Source: Acanthosepion pharaonis (lineage: Eukaryota > Mollusca > Cephalopoda > Sepiida > Sepiidae). From it: a DNA stretch of 64,000 nucleotides. The first letter of the stretch is position 1. Each line of letters starts with the position of its first letter. Below are positions 45,345-56,600 of this stretch, piece after piece. Below the pieces are notes generated by a model that did no database searches, was not told the DNA's origin, and saw only the letters and a program-made list of their open reading frames with translations. The position numbers and the translations under genes were made by a program. The DNA is taken from assembly GCA_903632075.3 (NCBI GenBank), contig CAHIKZ030002090.1, positions 1,330,001 to 1,394,000 on the forward strand, in the 5' to 3' direction.

Positions 45345-45555
45345 CTACGAATCGCCCCACGCGGTCAGATGTGGCACAAGTCCGAAGTTAATGTGAGGTA
45401 TCCGAGCGCATAGGTTCGGCCAAAAATTCCTCGTAGATGGGGTATAAAACGAGATCGGGTAGTTGTTTCCCGAGACGAGACTCTGCTCTTCGACATAGCC
45501 TAGTCTGGAACCCTTTCTGCCCGGAGGCAGAGAGTTTGACCAGCACAGCTGGAGA
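45345..45555 (-). repeat. Gypsy LTR segment, site 2
   Basis: cccacgcggtcagatgtggc, ccgagcgcata, ggccaaaaattcctcgtaga and gacgagactctgctctt line up in order with the complement of the LTR unit at 59430-59620. It is an isolated copy 13 kb from the element. Confidence 0.75.
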
Positions 45556-45559
45556 TGAA

Positions 45560-46180
45560 TCTCCGACTGCAGACCAACATACAGTATTTACTCCTGTATT
45601 TATGTGAACGGAGACATACCCATTATTGTTAGTAGATATGCTATAACAGTTACATTACCTCATCTCAGAAATATAGACACATACCAGATTTATATTTTAC
45701 AATTTACCATTGTCGTTGTGTGATCAGTACACCCAAATGGCAAAACAGTTTAGCGAAGAATATCGGTGAATATTTTAGCTTTTCGTGTTCTTTGAAATAT
45801 TTATCATAACAGAAGTTTACAGAAAATCAAGCTTGGAAAGTGTTGACGAGGTGATGCTGATATTCAAGAACAGTTTATAATGTGTCAGTGTTAATATGAT
45901 AGAAGTATTGAGGATATATCATTATGAAGTGTTGGTTCATAAGATAGACTCTCAGACCAATAATAATGCATTGAGTTCTGTCCTGGTAAGCTTTCCACTT
46001 AGATAGGCTATACAGAGCTAAGTAAATAGTTATAAAAATAACGTAATACTTGCAGAAACCTCGTTGAGAGAAAGTGGTTCTCAAATCTCTCAGACAGACA
46101 CTAACGTCGTAATCTCTACACCCACTGAGTGAACCACACTTGTGGATGTGTGCTGTACTAATCTCCATAAAAAATCAACA
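45560..46180. other. Unassigned spacer
   Basis: No gene was recognised. The 97-codon minus-strand frame at 45875 has no known motif. Confidence 0.5.
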
Positions 46181-46184
46181 CCTG

Positions 46185-46472
46185 GCGAGCTGAGTTCAAT
46201 TTCTAGCTGTTGTGCTCATTTTTCACTAATAGCCTTGGAGAAAGGCGTATTTATTCATCTATTCAACTTTCAGCTATTGGTTAAACAGTAGAGCAAACTG
46301 GATTCTTTAGCCTTGGGTGGCAGCATGTCCAAACCTGAATTCAAACTTTCGGAAAACTGAACAATGAATCACTTCACTATCTTTCTAAATAAAAGTCCTT
46401 AAAATTTACAGATATTAATAAAAAGAAGCTGTGGAGAACGATGTTCACCTACGTCCTGAAAGGACAAGGAAT
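46185..46472 (+). mobile_element. SINE with RTE-like tail, copy 1
   Basis: A B-box-like gagctgagttcaatttc start is followed by a body with agcaaactggattctttag and ccttgggtggcag. The end, gtggagaacgatgttcacct followed by cgtcctgaaaggac, matches the RTE 3' end at 10919-10955. Confidence 0.65.
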
Positions 46473-46564
46473 TAGAATATATTTAGAAGCTTGAAATTCC
46501 CGTGTTAAACGAATGCCAAAAGCCATATCTATACGCAACAGGCGATGAATCTATGTTCGTAGAA

Positions 46565-46650
46565 TTAGTTATTAAGCGTAACTTATAGTGGCACAAGGCA
46601 ACACTATCGGGATAATCAATGACGATCCAACCCATTACACTAAAACTAAC
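46565..46650 (-). mobile_element. tRNA-SINE relic
   Basis: Degenerate agcgtaact and gtggcacaaggc body parts, followed by cattacac, as in the SINEs at 8 kb. Confidence 0.4.
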
Positions 46651-46744
46651 CCGTTAACTCTCGCACTACGGTAGCCACTGCTGAACGTAAAGAGCCCAAA
46701 TATTAACGAAGTTTAATCTGAGACATGTGCGGATGGTGTGACGG

Positions 46745-46950
46745 GATTTGGCGCGGAAAGTGTAATTGGCGAGCTGAGATCGGAGAAGACATGAACTCGT
46801 TTCTCACCCTCTCATTCATGGTTTAAATAGCAGGGTAGAATTCAAAACCATAGAAACGGTAACGGGTAGCAATTCCTCTATCTTTCCAAAGAAATCAAAG
46901 CAATTCACAAATAATGTGGAGAGCCATGATCCCCTGCATGGCATTTTCTC
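46745..46950 (+). mobile_element. SINE with RTE-like tail, copy 2
   Basis: It has the ggcgagctgagatcgg head, the acggtaacgggtagcaattc body and the gtggagagccatgatc tail box. Confidence 0.65.
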
Positions 46951-46959
46951 CAGATATGG

Positions 46960-47170
46960 GTTAAATAGCAGGATTGACTGGACTCTTTAGATTTGGGTAG
47001 CAAACAGTCTAGTAGAAAAATACTCTAAATTCCAAACCACGGAGAAGGCAACGGGAAACCACTCCTCTAGCCTTCCCTAAAAGTCATTGCAATTCGGAGC
47101 TAATAAAAAGAAACCCGTGGAGAATAATGGTCGCCTACATCTTGAAAGAACATGGCAATCTGAGACAAAG
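46960..47170 (+). mobile_element. SINE with RTE-like tail, copy 3
   Basis: It lacks the head. The body (gggttaaatagcaggattga, ggcaacgggaaaccactcct) and tail (gtggagaataatggtcgcct, then aacatggca) are well kept. Confidence 0.7.
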
Positions 47171-47530
47171 GTAAAAGCTTCGGAAGCTATAAGTAATGGA
47201 TTTTAAGACAGACTTGTGTAGCGATATGAGTGTAAGTTGATCTCTTTTTTTTTCTTACAGAAATTGTCTCGACAGTTATTGTCTTGACGATTATCAACTA
47301 AGTGAAGTTTACCTCACAAGAACTATGTAAAACGACTCTGAAAAAGGAAGGTCGCTGAATGACACAAGATCCTGAGTTCTTGACAAATTACTTTTTTAGA
47401 CAGAGCTGACAGGACAAATAAAATCCATAAAGGTACAAAGAGGGACATGAGACCTCTCGCTGCAACGCGTAAAGGAAGTCACTGTTCGACACATCAACAC
47501 TTTGTCACCTCTGTCTCGCCTCTGTAGCAG
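47171..47530. other. Unassigned spacer
   Basis: Nothing was recognised. Confidence 0.5.
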
Positions 47531-47534
47531 AAGT

Positions 47535-48450
47535 TTACAACCGAATAAAATTGGTCGACCGCGACAACCATCTCGGTTCTAGGACAGATACGTACTGGAA
47601 TTTGCTTCCCAGACAATCGCGTACCTGGACATTTGTGTCCCTTGACAAATTCGCCCCTGGATAACTGCGTACCTCTAATAATCTTTTGAAGCTTTTAAAG
47701 GCAATTACCATTTTTTTTTTTTTTTTAAAAAAAAAGCATAGCATAAAGAAAAAAGGATTAAAATAAAAAAAAAAAAATTTTGTTTAAAATGCAATGACAG
47801 ATTAAGAGTGTTTCAAGATTGTTCTACATAACGCCAGTATGTTTTTGTTTCAACAGCGTTTTTCTTATATGGTAGTCGTAGCTCTAATTTTCCTCGTCCA
47901 CAAATATTTTTCCACGAGTGTTTGATTTTCGGAACTTAGCCATGGGTTCCAAATAAAAATATAATCTGTAAAATCCAGAATCTATTAGATGTTTGTGGTA
48001 TGCACTGCTGGAGTGAAGTGAAACTGCTAGCTTAATTTTCTCTTGCATTAAAACAGAAATTTTCCCTCTTTTTCATGGTAACTACCTTTTTGCTTGTTTA
48101 GAGTAATTAAAGGTATGGATGCGCAAATTTCTATATTAGTTAACATAAATTTTGAAATAAGAAAAAAACATTTTTAAAGAGTTGTTTACTTTTTAAAACT
48201 GTTTTTTTTTTCTTATTTCAAAAATTTATGTTAACTAATTTATGTTGACTTATGTTTGTTTAGAATAATTAAAAGTTGGTTTGCAATTAGCAACTCCTAA
48301 GAAAAGAAAGTATGGTAACTTCAAAAAATTATCAAAGGTACAGATTTATCCAGCGGCACATTTGTCCAGGAACGCAACTGTCTGCTACACAATTGTCTTG
48401 GACGCAAATGTCCAGTACGCAATTTGTCCGTCCACCCAATGGTCTCATTG
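47535..48450. mobile_element. Foldback element with repeat-rich arms
   Basis: The left arm (47535-47720) read inverted matches the right arm (48305-48450): tggtaa, then short units of the ggacacaaatgtcc and acgcaattgtc kind. The centre holds poly-T, poly-A and an inner inverted pair (48134-48241). No protein is encoded. Class unknown. Confidence 0.65.
48134..48241. repeat. Inner inverted repeat of the foldback element
   Basis: ttagttaacataaattttga at 48138 and its complement near 48220-48241 form arms of about 34 bp, flanked by direct copies of a tttagartaattaaa box. Confidence 0.88.
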
Positions 48451-48639
48451 TTTTATTTCGTCAGTAACGATCTGGAGAAAGAGTTACTTTTCGCCACAAG
48501 CGTTTGTCTGGAAGAGGCTGCACAATGAGAACATCTATCACGACACTACGATGATATACGCTTTATCTGTTAATTTTATCTTATTTCATAATTCATGTTT
48601 ATCTTTCTCTATTTACGTCTCGCAAAGTTTGCACATATC

Positions 48640-49460
48640 TATCTCAGGGGGTATATTTTCTTCATCTGTATCTTCTACTATGTACCGTGTCCTTTCAGGA
48701 CGTTGGCGATGATGACTCTTAGTATTTTTTGTGATCTCTCCTAAACCCTGTTCTACAATACATCTACACAAACACATTAGTTAGGGTTTGCGCTGTTTTT
48801 CTCTGTCACACTTGCCTTCAGTATGTCCTGTGACTGTCAAATTCTCCAAACCTCTTTCCTCATTATGTGTCTGTTATGGTCCGGTTCCTTGTACCACGGT
48901 GATAGTCCAAGGTAGAACCAATAAAGAAGAACTCGAACACGGATGTGGAATAACACAGATATATTACAAACAGGAATATATACAGAGAAGTAGAAAGTGT
49001 TAGTACGAACAATCAGGTTTAGTAGTAATTGTCTGAACATGACTCTGTTTCGGTCTGCCTCTGACTCGGCTGACTGACTCGCTCGCTCTGACAGACTGAC
49101 AGACTCCTGACGGACTTCACTCCAGAATTCAGACTGAACTCTCTGCTTCCTCTTGAGGCGCAGTATTTATTACGTATGGAATAGTCCATTATGTTATTAT
49201 GGGTAAGGTTCTATAACAGTGTCCCAGAAACTTCAACTGTTTCTTTCTTATGTTAGGTATAACTGTTCTATTTGTTTTTGTTTCTCTAAAACTTTGTCGA
49301 TGCTCACATGCTCCATGGCATCCACAGCATGCTCCTGTAGAACGACATTTCTTTTGTTTCATTTCTTTTCTTCATTCACTGCCATATAGGAGAAGCGATA
49401 TGGCATAACAGGTCAGTGCATTTTTCTTTGTTATCTTGATATATTAAGTGGTTCAAACCG
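48640..49460 (-). mobile_element. RTE-like LINE 3' part, interrupted by a solo LTR
   Basis: In plus orientation the blocks taccgtgtcctttcaggacg, gtcctgtgactgtcaaattc, cattatgtgtc, then (after the insertion) gtgtcccagaaacttcaact and ccatggcatccacagcat follow the order of the reverse RTE copies at 22.5 and 24.8 kb. The reading frame is lost. Confidence 0.72.
48872..49218. mobile_element. Solo LTR (347 bp) with exact GTGTC target duplication
   Basis: It begins TGTTATGG and ends CTATAACA, flanked by GTGTC at 48867-48871 and 49219-49223. The host RTE sequence is continuous once the insert and one GTGTC are removed. Terminal inverted TGTTAT/ATAACA is present. It is younger than the RTE copy it split. 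Confidence 0.9.
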
Positions 49461-49497
49461 TTCCACACATTCGATTCCTTATTGTAATGAAAAAACC

Positions 49498-49539
<42 letters not shown>

Positions 49540-50120
49540 AAAAACGAGGTGGCATATTTACTTGAATCTTTATTCAATTAAAACCCAAATCTGCTAACAG
49601 GGTGCTGCTTATTCTTTTATAACTGGTCCAGGGGGAGACAACTCTGGTTAACTTCCACATCATATCTATCTCAATCTGCTAATATTTATCTCAGTTTTTC
49701 GAATACTTAACTCACAATCTCTCCATCTGTATTTGTCTATAACTACGAAAATGTCCATCTTTTCCACTCAGACCCGACTAATACTCTACAGATATCGGTA
49801 AAACTAAGAAATAGTTTTTGAACGAACAGCGCCAACTATCGGCGAATAATCTGTATCTGCCATACTTGTCATTCATCTTCAATGGGTGGGCATCTCTTGA
49901 GAGGCATGTAAATAACTGATGATCTTCAGATAGCTTTAAAACTAAGAAATAAATCGCGAAGTGTCGGTTCAAAATATCGAACGCTATATCCATGTCATTC
50001 ATCACAAACCGGTGTGCATCTTTTGATAGGCATACAAACAGAAACCACACACACACTTAAATCGTTGCACCTGCAATTATTATCGATCATATATTATATC
50101 ATATATATTATCTCATATAG
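49461..50120. other. Spacer with a long poly-A run
   Basis: A run of about 34 A lies at 49499-49532. No gene was recognised. Confidence 0.55.
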
Positions 50121-50134
50121 ACAGAATAATCGAT

Positions 50135-50697
50135 AGACCTAATTATCTATCCACACAGTCACCTACCCACCCAGTCACCTATCCACCCAATCATCTATAC
50201 GCACAGGCCAATCACCTTTCCATTCAATTATCCATCCAAAGAATCATCTATCAACCCAATCCACATAGTCATCTATGTACTCAATCATCTATCCACCCAA
50301 TCATCTATCCACCCAATCATCTATCTACCCAATCATCTATCCACCCAATCATCTATCTACCCAATCATCTATCCACACAGTCATCTATCCACCAAATCAC
50401 CTACCCATACAGTCATCTATCTTCCCAATCATCTATCCGCAATCTTCTATTCACCTAATCACCTACCCACACAGTCATCTATGCACCCAATCATCTATTT
50501 ACACAATGCAGTCATCTATCCACCCAATTATCTATCCGCACTGTCATCTGTCCATCCACTCACCTATTCACACAGTCCAGTCATCTACGAATCCAATCAT
50601 CTATCCACACAATCCATCCACCCAATGGTCTATCCACAGTCACCTATCCACCAAATCATCTATCCACCCAATCATCTATCCTTCCAATTATCTATCT
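50135..50697 (+). repeat. 16-bp ATCTATCCACCCAATC minisatellite
   Basis: About 33 units of 15-19 bp. The 144-codon plus frame over it, built of Ser-Ile-His/Tyr-Pro-Ile-Ile-Tyr-Pro units, is translated repeat. Confidence 0.95.
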
Positions 50698-51495
50698 AGG
50701 ACTGTGTAGCAGCAATGTTTCAATTGAGAATATGGAGCCAATCATGAAATTCTGTCTCTACAAACTTGTAAGTGACATTGAAGAGAACAGTAATACACTG
50801 GAATACACATTATTATTAACATTAGTGATACAGGTTTCGCAAAAATAGGGAAAAACCGGATGTGGCGATACCTTTTCATTCGCCCGTGAGTTGACTAACA
50901 ACAACTATCGACAAGGCAAGATTTGCTAGTAAAAAGAGTTACTCCATCTAGGATTCTTTAGGAAGAATCTTTGCCTCGTATGGTATGTTTCTGCAGTGTT
51001 AGGATTGAAGAATTTCTCTCATTCAATGTCGCTGACAAGTAGCCGGCGAAATTTGGAGAAAATAAAAATAGGCAATACAGACTATATGCGTTGTACTGTT
51101 TACTACTATAAGGAATCCTTTCTCTTGATGAAGACCGCCGATTTGATTTTCAGTAAGAAACAGAGACAGTACGAATTTAGTGTATTAGCCTGAAGGTAAC
51201 CGTGGAGACAAAGGAAGTAACACACCCGATACGGACCACTACGAGACACCGACTATAATCGCCAAATACAAATTCAAGTCATATTGCTACGATCAATTGT
51301 TACCGCAGCAGAAAGTTTAAAAAGAAAAAAAACAGCATCGTCGTCTAAAAGATGTCCAGGTTTACCATTCCACAGTGGTATTTAGTGCAGGTTCGAATAC
51401 ACGATTTCTGAACGATAACCTACAGTGACCAAGCGCCATTATACCAATTAACAAGATTTAATTAGAAGACAATACATAAAAACATTTAGGTCTGA
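50698..51495. other. Spacer with a possible tRNA-SINE relic
   Basis: gcaggttcgaatacacga near 51389-51406, followed by ccattataccaattaacaag, resembles a reversed tRNA-SINE head. No gene was recognised. Confidence 0.45.
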
Positions 51496-51497
51496 GA

Positions 51498-51965
51498 ATG
51501 CTTGGAAAGATGTTTGCTATACATTTCTGTGTAGAATCTTACAGACGCGCCGTCGCCTCTCTTTGTCTTTTCTACAAATACTTTCATAGTAACTGCTCCG
51601 ATGAGCTGCTTTCACTGGTTCCCAAACTTCATGAATTCAAGCGCCTTACGAGGCTGGCATCCCGCTCCCACCCTTACACTTTAGAAACTTTTAAATGTGG
51701 CCGTCTCTTCTACTCCAATAGCTTCATACCTCGCACATCTCGCCTGTAAAACACCCTTTCCCAATTACTGTTTCCCTGAGAGCTATAATCTCCAACTATT
51801 CAAATGTAATGTCAATCGACACCTCCAGTTACCTTGATCTACCCACTATCCTTCTCCTCATCCTTTCTTCTATCTCTCCTATCTGCTCTTGCTCCAAATC
51901 TTCTGCAACCCCCTGCATCTTAGTGGCTTCACGCCTTGCTCGGGGCGTAATGCTTAAAAAAAAGA
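51498..51965 (+). mobile_element. CR1/L2-like LINE RT C-terminus and 3' UTR
   Basis: The frame 51498-51749 reads FKRLTRLASRSHPYTLETFK, then FIPRTSRL. After a stop comes a QSTPPVTL-like end and a 3' UTR ending gccttgctcggggcgtaatg. It is the same family, in opposite orientation, as 55055-57520. Confidence 0.78.
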
Positions 51966-52910
51966 AGAAATATGCATGCGTTATTTTACGAGGGCAAAAG
52001 TTGAAATAAAAACTTAGCCTCAGTTTTTCTTCTGAACTAAAATAAGGTTTTCTCTTTTCCAATCTCTCCCTCTTTCTCTTAGGATTCACGTTGTCCATTT
52101 TAATTTCAAACCAGTCTATTTGCTCAAATAGCGATGTTTTTTGATCTGTTCTTCAACGTTGTTTTCATTATTCGGTCATTTAGCTTCGGTTCTGCAGAAT
52201 CCTTACATTTGGTTATGAAGATTCTATGCGGTGTAAGCCATAGTTTTAGCTGTGCAGAGTTTCGGATCCTTCGTCCAATTAAGTCTATCACATATGCGCT
52301 TCTTAGGTGACAGTCACGTTTCCCCGTTCATTTATGCCCTTAATGTAAGTTGCATATTGTTAAGTTAAACTGGAGTCCGTTTCATCGTGTGATCTTACTT
52401 GTTTGACTGTAACACATGAAAGAGGAATTGTTCGCACAAGAGTCGTTTCCGTTTAAATCTGTTGGAGTTTCATATGAGTTGGGGTCGTCATTCCATCTCT
52501 TCAATTCGGAAAGTCAGTTAACAAGAGAATTTAATATACCCTCCATTTCCTTCGAGATTCGTCACCCAACTGAGTCCTGTCGATCTTTTCCACTCGATCG
52601 TTCGTATCTGGTTTTGTTATTCGTCACGTGTATGAGAATCTATTTTTTGCTCTTGCTTCCATCTGTTACCGTGGTCGTCAGTTTGACTTAATTGTCTTTC
52701 CGTTCAGCGACTGCTACTACATACCAAAAGTGAGAAGCGGGGAGTTTAATTATTATATTGTTAGAAAGATGGTGAAAAGAGATGGGTCGCTAAGTGCAAG
52801 ATATTGTGTGAGTATGGGTGGTGAATTGCGAAAAGCCGTAACAATATGCATAAACGCATATGATGCCGTGACTATGTCGCATATCCGTATATATTTATGG
52901 ACGCTGTATG

Positions 52911-52958
<48 letters not shown>

Positions 52959-53090
52959 AGTGCCATGTTTTACTCAGATGAGAGCCGTCTTCGCACATAG
53001 TTATGGCTTCTGCCTCGTTTCGACGTTCCTAAAATAACTCTTGAGACAAACATTCGTATCAGGCATATATAACAGATGCACTCTGTATCC
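51966..53090. other. Spacer with (TA)n at 52912-52954
   Basis: No gene was recognised. The frames 52416-52691 and 52628-52981 have no known motif. Confidence 0.5.
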
Positions 53091-53099
53091 TTGACTCGA

Positions 53100-53259
53100 T
53101 TGATTGGATCTGCGTGCTTTATAACGCTCCTGTGGCTTCTCAGACCATATTTGTTGCAAACAAGACAGTCGGCAGGTCGATGAGGCAGGCTGGTATAGCT
53201 GTCTCTGCTAGTCGTTACGATAACTTTTTAGATGATTTGCATAGCCTGTCTCCTAAATA

Positions 53260-53309
<50 letters not shown>

Positions 53310-53690
53310 GCACGCACACATGCAACACATTTACAAATCAGAGTGAGTGCCTCTTCGAAGAACACGCTCGAGACATTCCTCCCTTATAAAGTACCTTTCA
53401 CTTGTTACGACTTAAAGACAATTCTTCCTAATGCTGCGCATCCACGGGCAATGGATTTAGATTATCCTTCAGATTATCTTTAAACCTCTTCTTAAGCTTG
53501 TGTTCTGTACGCTTTCTTTCCCTGTAGTTTTCAGTTCCACCGTAGAAAAGTTGTTTGGGAATCTTCTAGTACAACGGTTCACGACGCCCAAATAGTCCCG
53601 TCTACTCAATTTCCATCACAAGGATTGGGTCAAACTATGGTATGGATTTCAGGCACTTTCCAAAAGTGACGGACGCTGGCATCGCCTCTT
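53100..53690 (-). mobile_element. APE-LINE RT C-terminus with finger relic, tandem copy 1
   Basis: On the minus strand it reads a QLFYGGTEN-like start near 53550, then KKRFKDNLKDNLNPLPVD (about 53505-53450). A finger region follows (HRPADCLVCNK near 53195-53160). A (CA)n tract at 53260-53311 lies where the first finger stands in copy 2. Confidence 0.65.
53260..53311. repeat. (CA)n microsatellite
   Basis: About 24 CA units followed by acgcacgcacac. Plus-strand Thr-His frames are translated repeat. Confidence 0.95.
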
Positions 53691-53711
53691 CATGCCGATA
53701 ACCTCAAGAAG

Positions 53712-54134
53712 TCACTTTCCAGATAAATCGACCATGATTAGCGCGTGGCCGAGTGGTGAGAACGTCTGCTTTCCGACTATGAGACCCTGGTTGTTCGAAG
53801 ATATATCAGGCATATATGACATTGGGCCGATTGAATCGATATGCCTTACAACCCTACTGTGTATCACCATGTGTTTGTTCAGTCCAGATGATGATCTGTA
53901 AACCTTGTTGCAAACAACACAGGTAATATCAGCGGGACGATGAGGCAGGTCTACATAGTAGGCTTGCTTCTGGTTGTTATGATGAACTTCCAGATGGTTT
54001 ATATAACCTACCCTCAACAGAAGCACCGATCCACACACTCCGCATTTCCAAGACTGCATATTAGTTGGCAAATCAGTGCTTGTCTCTTGGAAGATACCGC
54101 ATGATCTGCGCATGCTCGAGACATTCGTCGTCAA
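53712..54134 (-). pseudogene. Two C2H2 zinc fingers at the C-terminus of an APE-LINE
   Basis: The minus frame has WKCGVCGSVLLLRVGYINHL with a distal His pair (C-x2-C-x12-H-x4-H), then ITCVVCNKVYRSSSGLNKHM with its His pair (C-x2-C-x12-H-x3-H). In this family the fingers follow the RT C-terminus and probably bind nucleic acid. The upstream coding is in another frame at 54135-54450. A host zinc-finger gene is unlikely because RT of the same element lies directly upstream. Confidence 0.72.
53735..53806 (+). mobile_element. tRNA-like sequence (Ser/Leu-type A box)
   Basis: Plus strand GTGGCCGAGTGGTGAGAACG matches a class II tRNA A box. GGTTGTTCGAAGA resembles a disrupted B box about 40 bases later. 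It has no closed acceptor stem, so it is a SINE head or tRNA pseudogene inserted at the end of the finger frame. Confidence 0.55.
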
Positions 54135-54965
54135 AGGTGTTGCATCCCTCCCTGTGCCTCTACACTGTACGATTTAAAGCCAGCTCTTCCCAATGCTTCA
54201 CATCCATATGCAATGTATTCAGATTATCTTTCGGATTATCAAATATTGAGATTATATAAAACCTCTTCCTTGGACTGTGTGATGAACGCTTTCTGTCTCC
54301 AGTTCCTCGTAGAAAAGATGTTTATGAATAATGTTATTCCCCGATTCTTACAACGTGTCCTGCCCATCGCATCTAGTTGAGGATTATTGTTTCTATGCTG
54401 TTGCCTCCAGATCTTTTGAGGACAGCAGTGCCTGGGGTCAAAGACTGCCATTTGATGCCAGGAATGCGTCTCGGGTGTTTTTAGTGGAATTGCTCAAGCC
54501 ATTTTTGATGCCCCTGGTATGTTGTCCATGTTTCAAAATAGCACAACAGCTACTCTCCAATTTACCAAATGCAACATTTGCCTTCTGAATGCTTCATAAA
54601 CGCTCAGCATTCAGATCACCATCTTTTGATATCGTATTTCCAAGGTGTCAACAACTTCTAGATTGGTATTTGTCACAAATATTGTTGGCTCCCGTTAGGG
54701 CACACCAGATGCAAGTTTGAAGACAACTTTTGTCTTTCTCAGGCTATCTCTCAGTCCAAAAGAATCACAAGCGACACAGAAGAGATGCATTATGAGTTGT
54801 AAATCATCTTCCGAGTGCACAACGAACTCTAGACCATTAGCATAAAGCAAATCTAGGATCAGGCATTCAAAGTTCTTGGATTTGGTGTTGAACCTTCTCT
54901 GATTGAACATTTTCTGGGTGTTCCAAATCTCAAGGAGAAGCTAGCCTCACTGTCCTTGAAGGCAA
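53890..54965 (-). mobile_element. APE-LINE RT and C-terminus, tandem copy 2
   Basis: On the minus strand the RT catalytic box region reads DLLYANGLEFVVHSEDDLQL (54855-54795), with Asn-Gly in place of the usual Asp pair, then SFGLRDSLRKTKVVF. A RTRCKNRGITLF-like thumb follows (54360-54300), then the finger region. The 5' part with endonuclease is absent. Several frames are used. Confidence 0.75.
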
Positions 54966-54994
54966 GTGATATGATCACAGAAACGTAGATTGAG

Positions 54995-54995
<1 letters not shown>

Positions 54996-55048
<53 letters not shown>
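54996..55048. repeat. (TA)n tract
   Basis: A dinucleotide tract at the junction of two LINEs that both read on the minus strand. Confidence 0.95.
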
Positions 55049-55052
<4 letters not shown>

Positions 55053-55694
55053 TTTTAAGCATTTCACTCTAAGCAAGGCGTGAATGCCACTAGAACGCAA
55101 GGGGCTACAGACAGTGAAAGTTAGAGGAAAGAGGGTGGATTGAAGAAGGGATAAAAAGAAGAAAGGAGATCAAGGCATCAGAATATGTCGATTGACATTA
55201 CATTTAAAATTTTGATGATTATAGTTATCAGGGAAGCAAGTAAGAGGAAGGGAGTTCTGCAGTTGGGAAGTGGGAGAGATGAAGCTGAGTCTAAGTGGAG
55301 GTTACATTTAACTGTCTCACTAGTAAAAGGGTGGGAGCGAGATGCCAATCTAGTAGCACGCTTAAATTTATGCAGTCGGAGTAACCATTGAAAATAGTTC
55401 GTCAGATCAGATACCATGGACATATTTGTAGAAAAGAAACAGAGGGAAGTCACATCACGTCTTTGAGAAAGTGACTGGAGTCGAGATGCCAGGTCAAGAC
55501 ACATTTTGTCGAGAACCTCGAGATGAACTGCGGGGGCACCATACTATATATATGGCAACAGTATTCAATGCACAGTCGAATGGTAGATTTGTAGATTAGA
55601 AGGATGGACTCTGTCACAGTCAACTACTGATTGGCAGTCCTTTTCAAGACTAATGAACTTTATCAACCATGCCGGATTTGCTATTGAGACAGAA

Positions 55695-56600
55695 CTAAAT
55701 GACAGTGTCGTCTGAGTAGATGCCTACTTGACAACTGATGACATCAGAAAAGTCGTTGATGAAGATCAGAAGCAGTGTAGGACCCAGGATATAGCCTTGG
55801 GGAACACCAGCGTTCGTGAGAAAGGAACTGGAAGAGAACCAGTTCAGGACGACCTTCATTTCACGGTTTGACAAGAAGGATTGAATTAACTCAAATAATC
55901 GTCCTGTAATACCGTATCCTCGAAGCTTACATAGAACGCCGGCATGCCAAACCCTGCCAAACGCCTTTGAGATATCTAGAGCCACAGCTCAAGGTTCGCC
56001 GTTATGAGCAACCGCTTGGTATACAAATAGAGTTATGGCCGTAAGAACGTCAGTGGCTGACCGGGCAAAGCGAAAAACATGTTTGTCATAGAGTAGATCA
56101 TGCGATGTAAGGTGCTTAAACTTTTCGACATTAATTAAAGCCTCGAAACTTTGACTGAGCGTGGTAGGAGGCTGATAGTACGGTAGTTAGATGGGTCAGA
56201 AGAGTCTCCAGAATTCTTAAAAATAGGGACAACAGAGGAGGGTTTCTAACAGGCTGGAAAGAAATAATAAGCGAGGCAATAGTTGTATAGTTTGGTGAGA
56301 ACTGGATCCAGCACAGGAGCACATTTATTTAGGACTACGGTTGGTATCCCGTTACCACCAATTTCTTCATGAGAGTTTAATTTATAAATTATGTCCAATA
56401 TCATCGATAGCGTTATGCTCATCTCACTCAGCAGAGCCTCAGTTCTAGGCGGGAAATCATGAGTGGGTAATCCAGACGAGACGTGTGTTGAGTTGGATGA
56501 GAATTTCCGAGAGTAGCATTCAGCCTTATCAGCAGTGGATGTTTGGACTTCGAATTGATTGAATACGGAGGGGATTGAGGATTTGCTGTTGTTCAGCACA
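55695..56600 (-). pseudogene. RT domain of the CR1/L2-like LINE
   Basis: The frame 56599-56246 holds KLNSHEEIGGNGIPTVVLNK, then LTKLYNYCLAYYFFPACW. It continues after a frame change with SSDPSNYRTISLLP (near 56195). The frame 55985-55695 begins at motif A with the catalytic Asp (LDISKAFGRVWH), has PQG in motif B, and has Ser-Asp-Asp in place of Ala-Asp-Asp at the catalytic box. Between them about 150 bp are frame-broken. Confidence 0.82.

Noticed and set aside
45428..45445. TATA-like ggtataaaacgag as a promoter
   Set aside because: It lies in a reversed degenerate LTR segment, so it is more likely a chance product of mutation.
50135..50697. Possible CRISPR-like array
   Set aside because: Units are contiguous without spacers, and the context is an animal genome.
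50275..50709. 144-codon frame with regular Ser-Ile-Tyr-Pro units
   Set aside because: It is a translation of the 16-bp minisatellite; the unit length varies, so frames drift.
52416..52981. Two overlapping plus frames near a (TA)n tract as a host gene
   Set aside because: No known motif or splice pattern was seen, and the second frame runs into (TA)n.
53735..53806. Functional tRNA gene
   Set aside because: The A box is good, but the B box is disrupted and no acceptor stem can be paired.
53712..54134. Host C2H2 zinc-finger gene
   Set aside because: LINE RT coding lies directly upstream on the same strand and a related copy with fingers follows downstream, so the fingers belong to the LINE.
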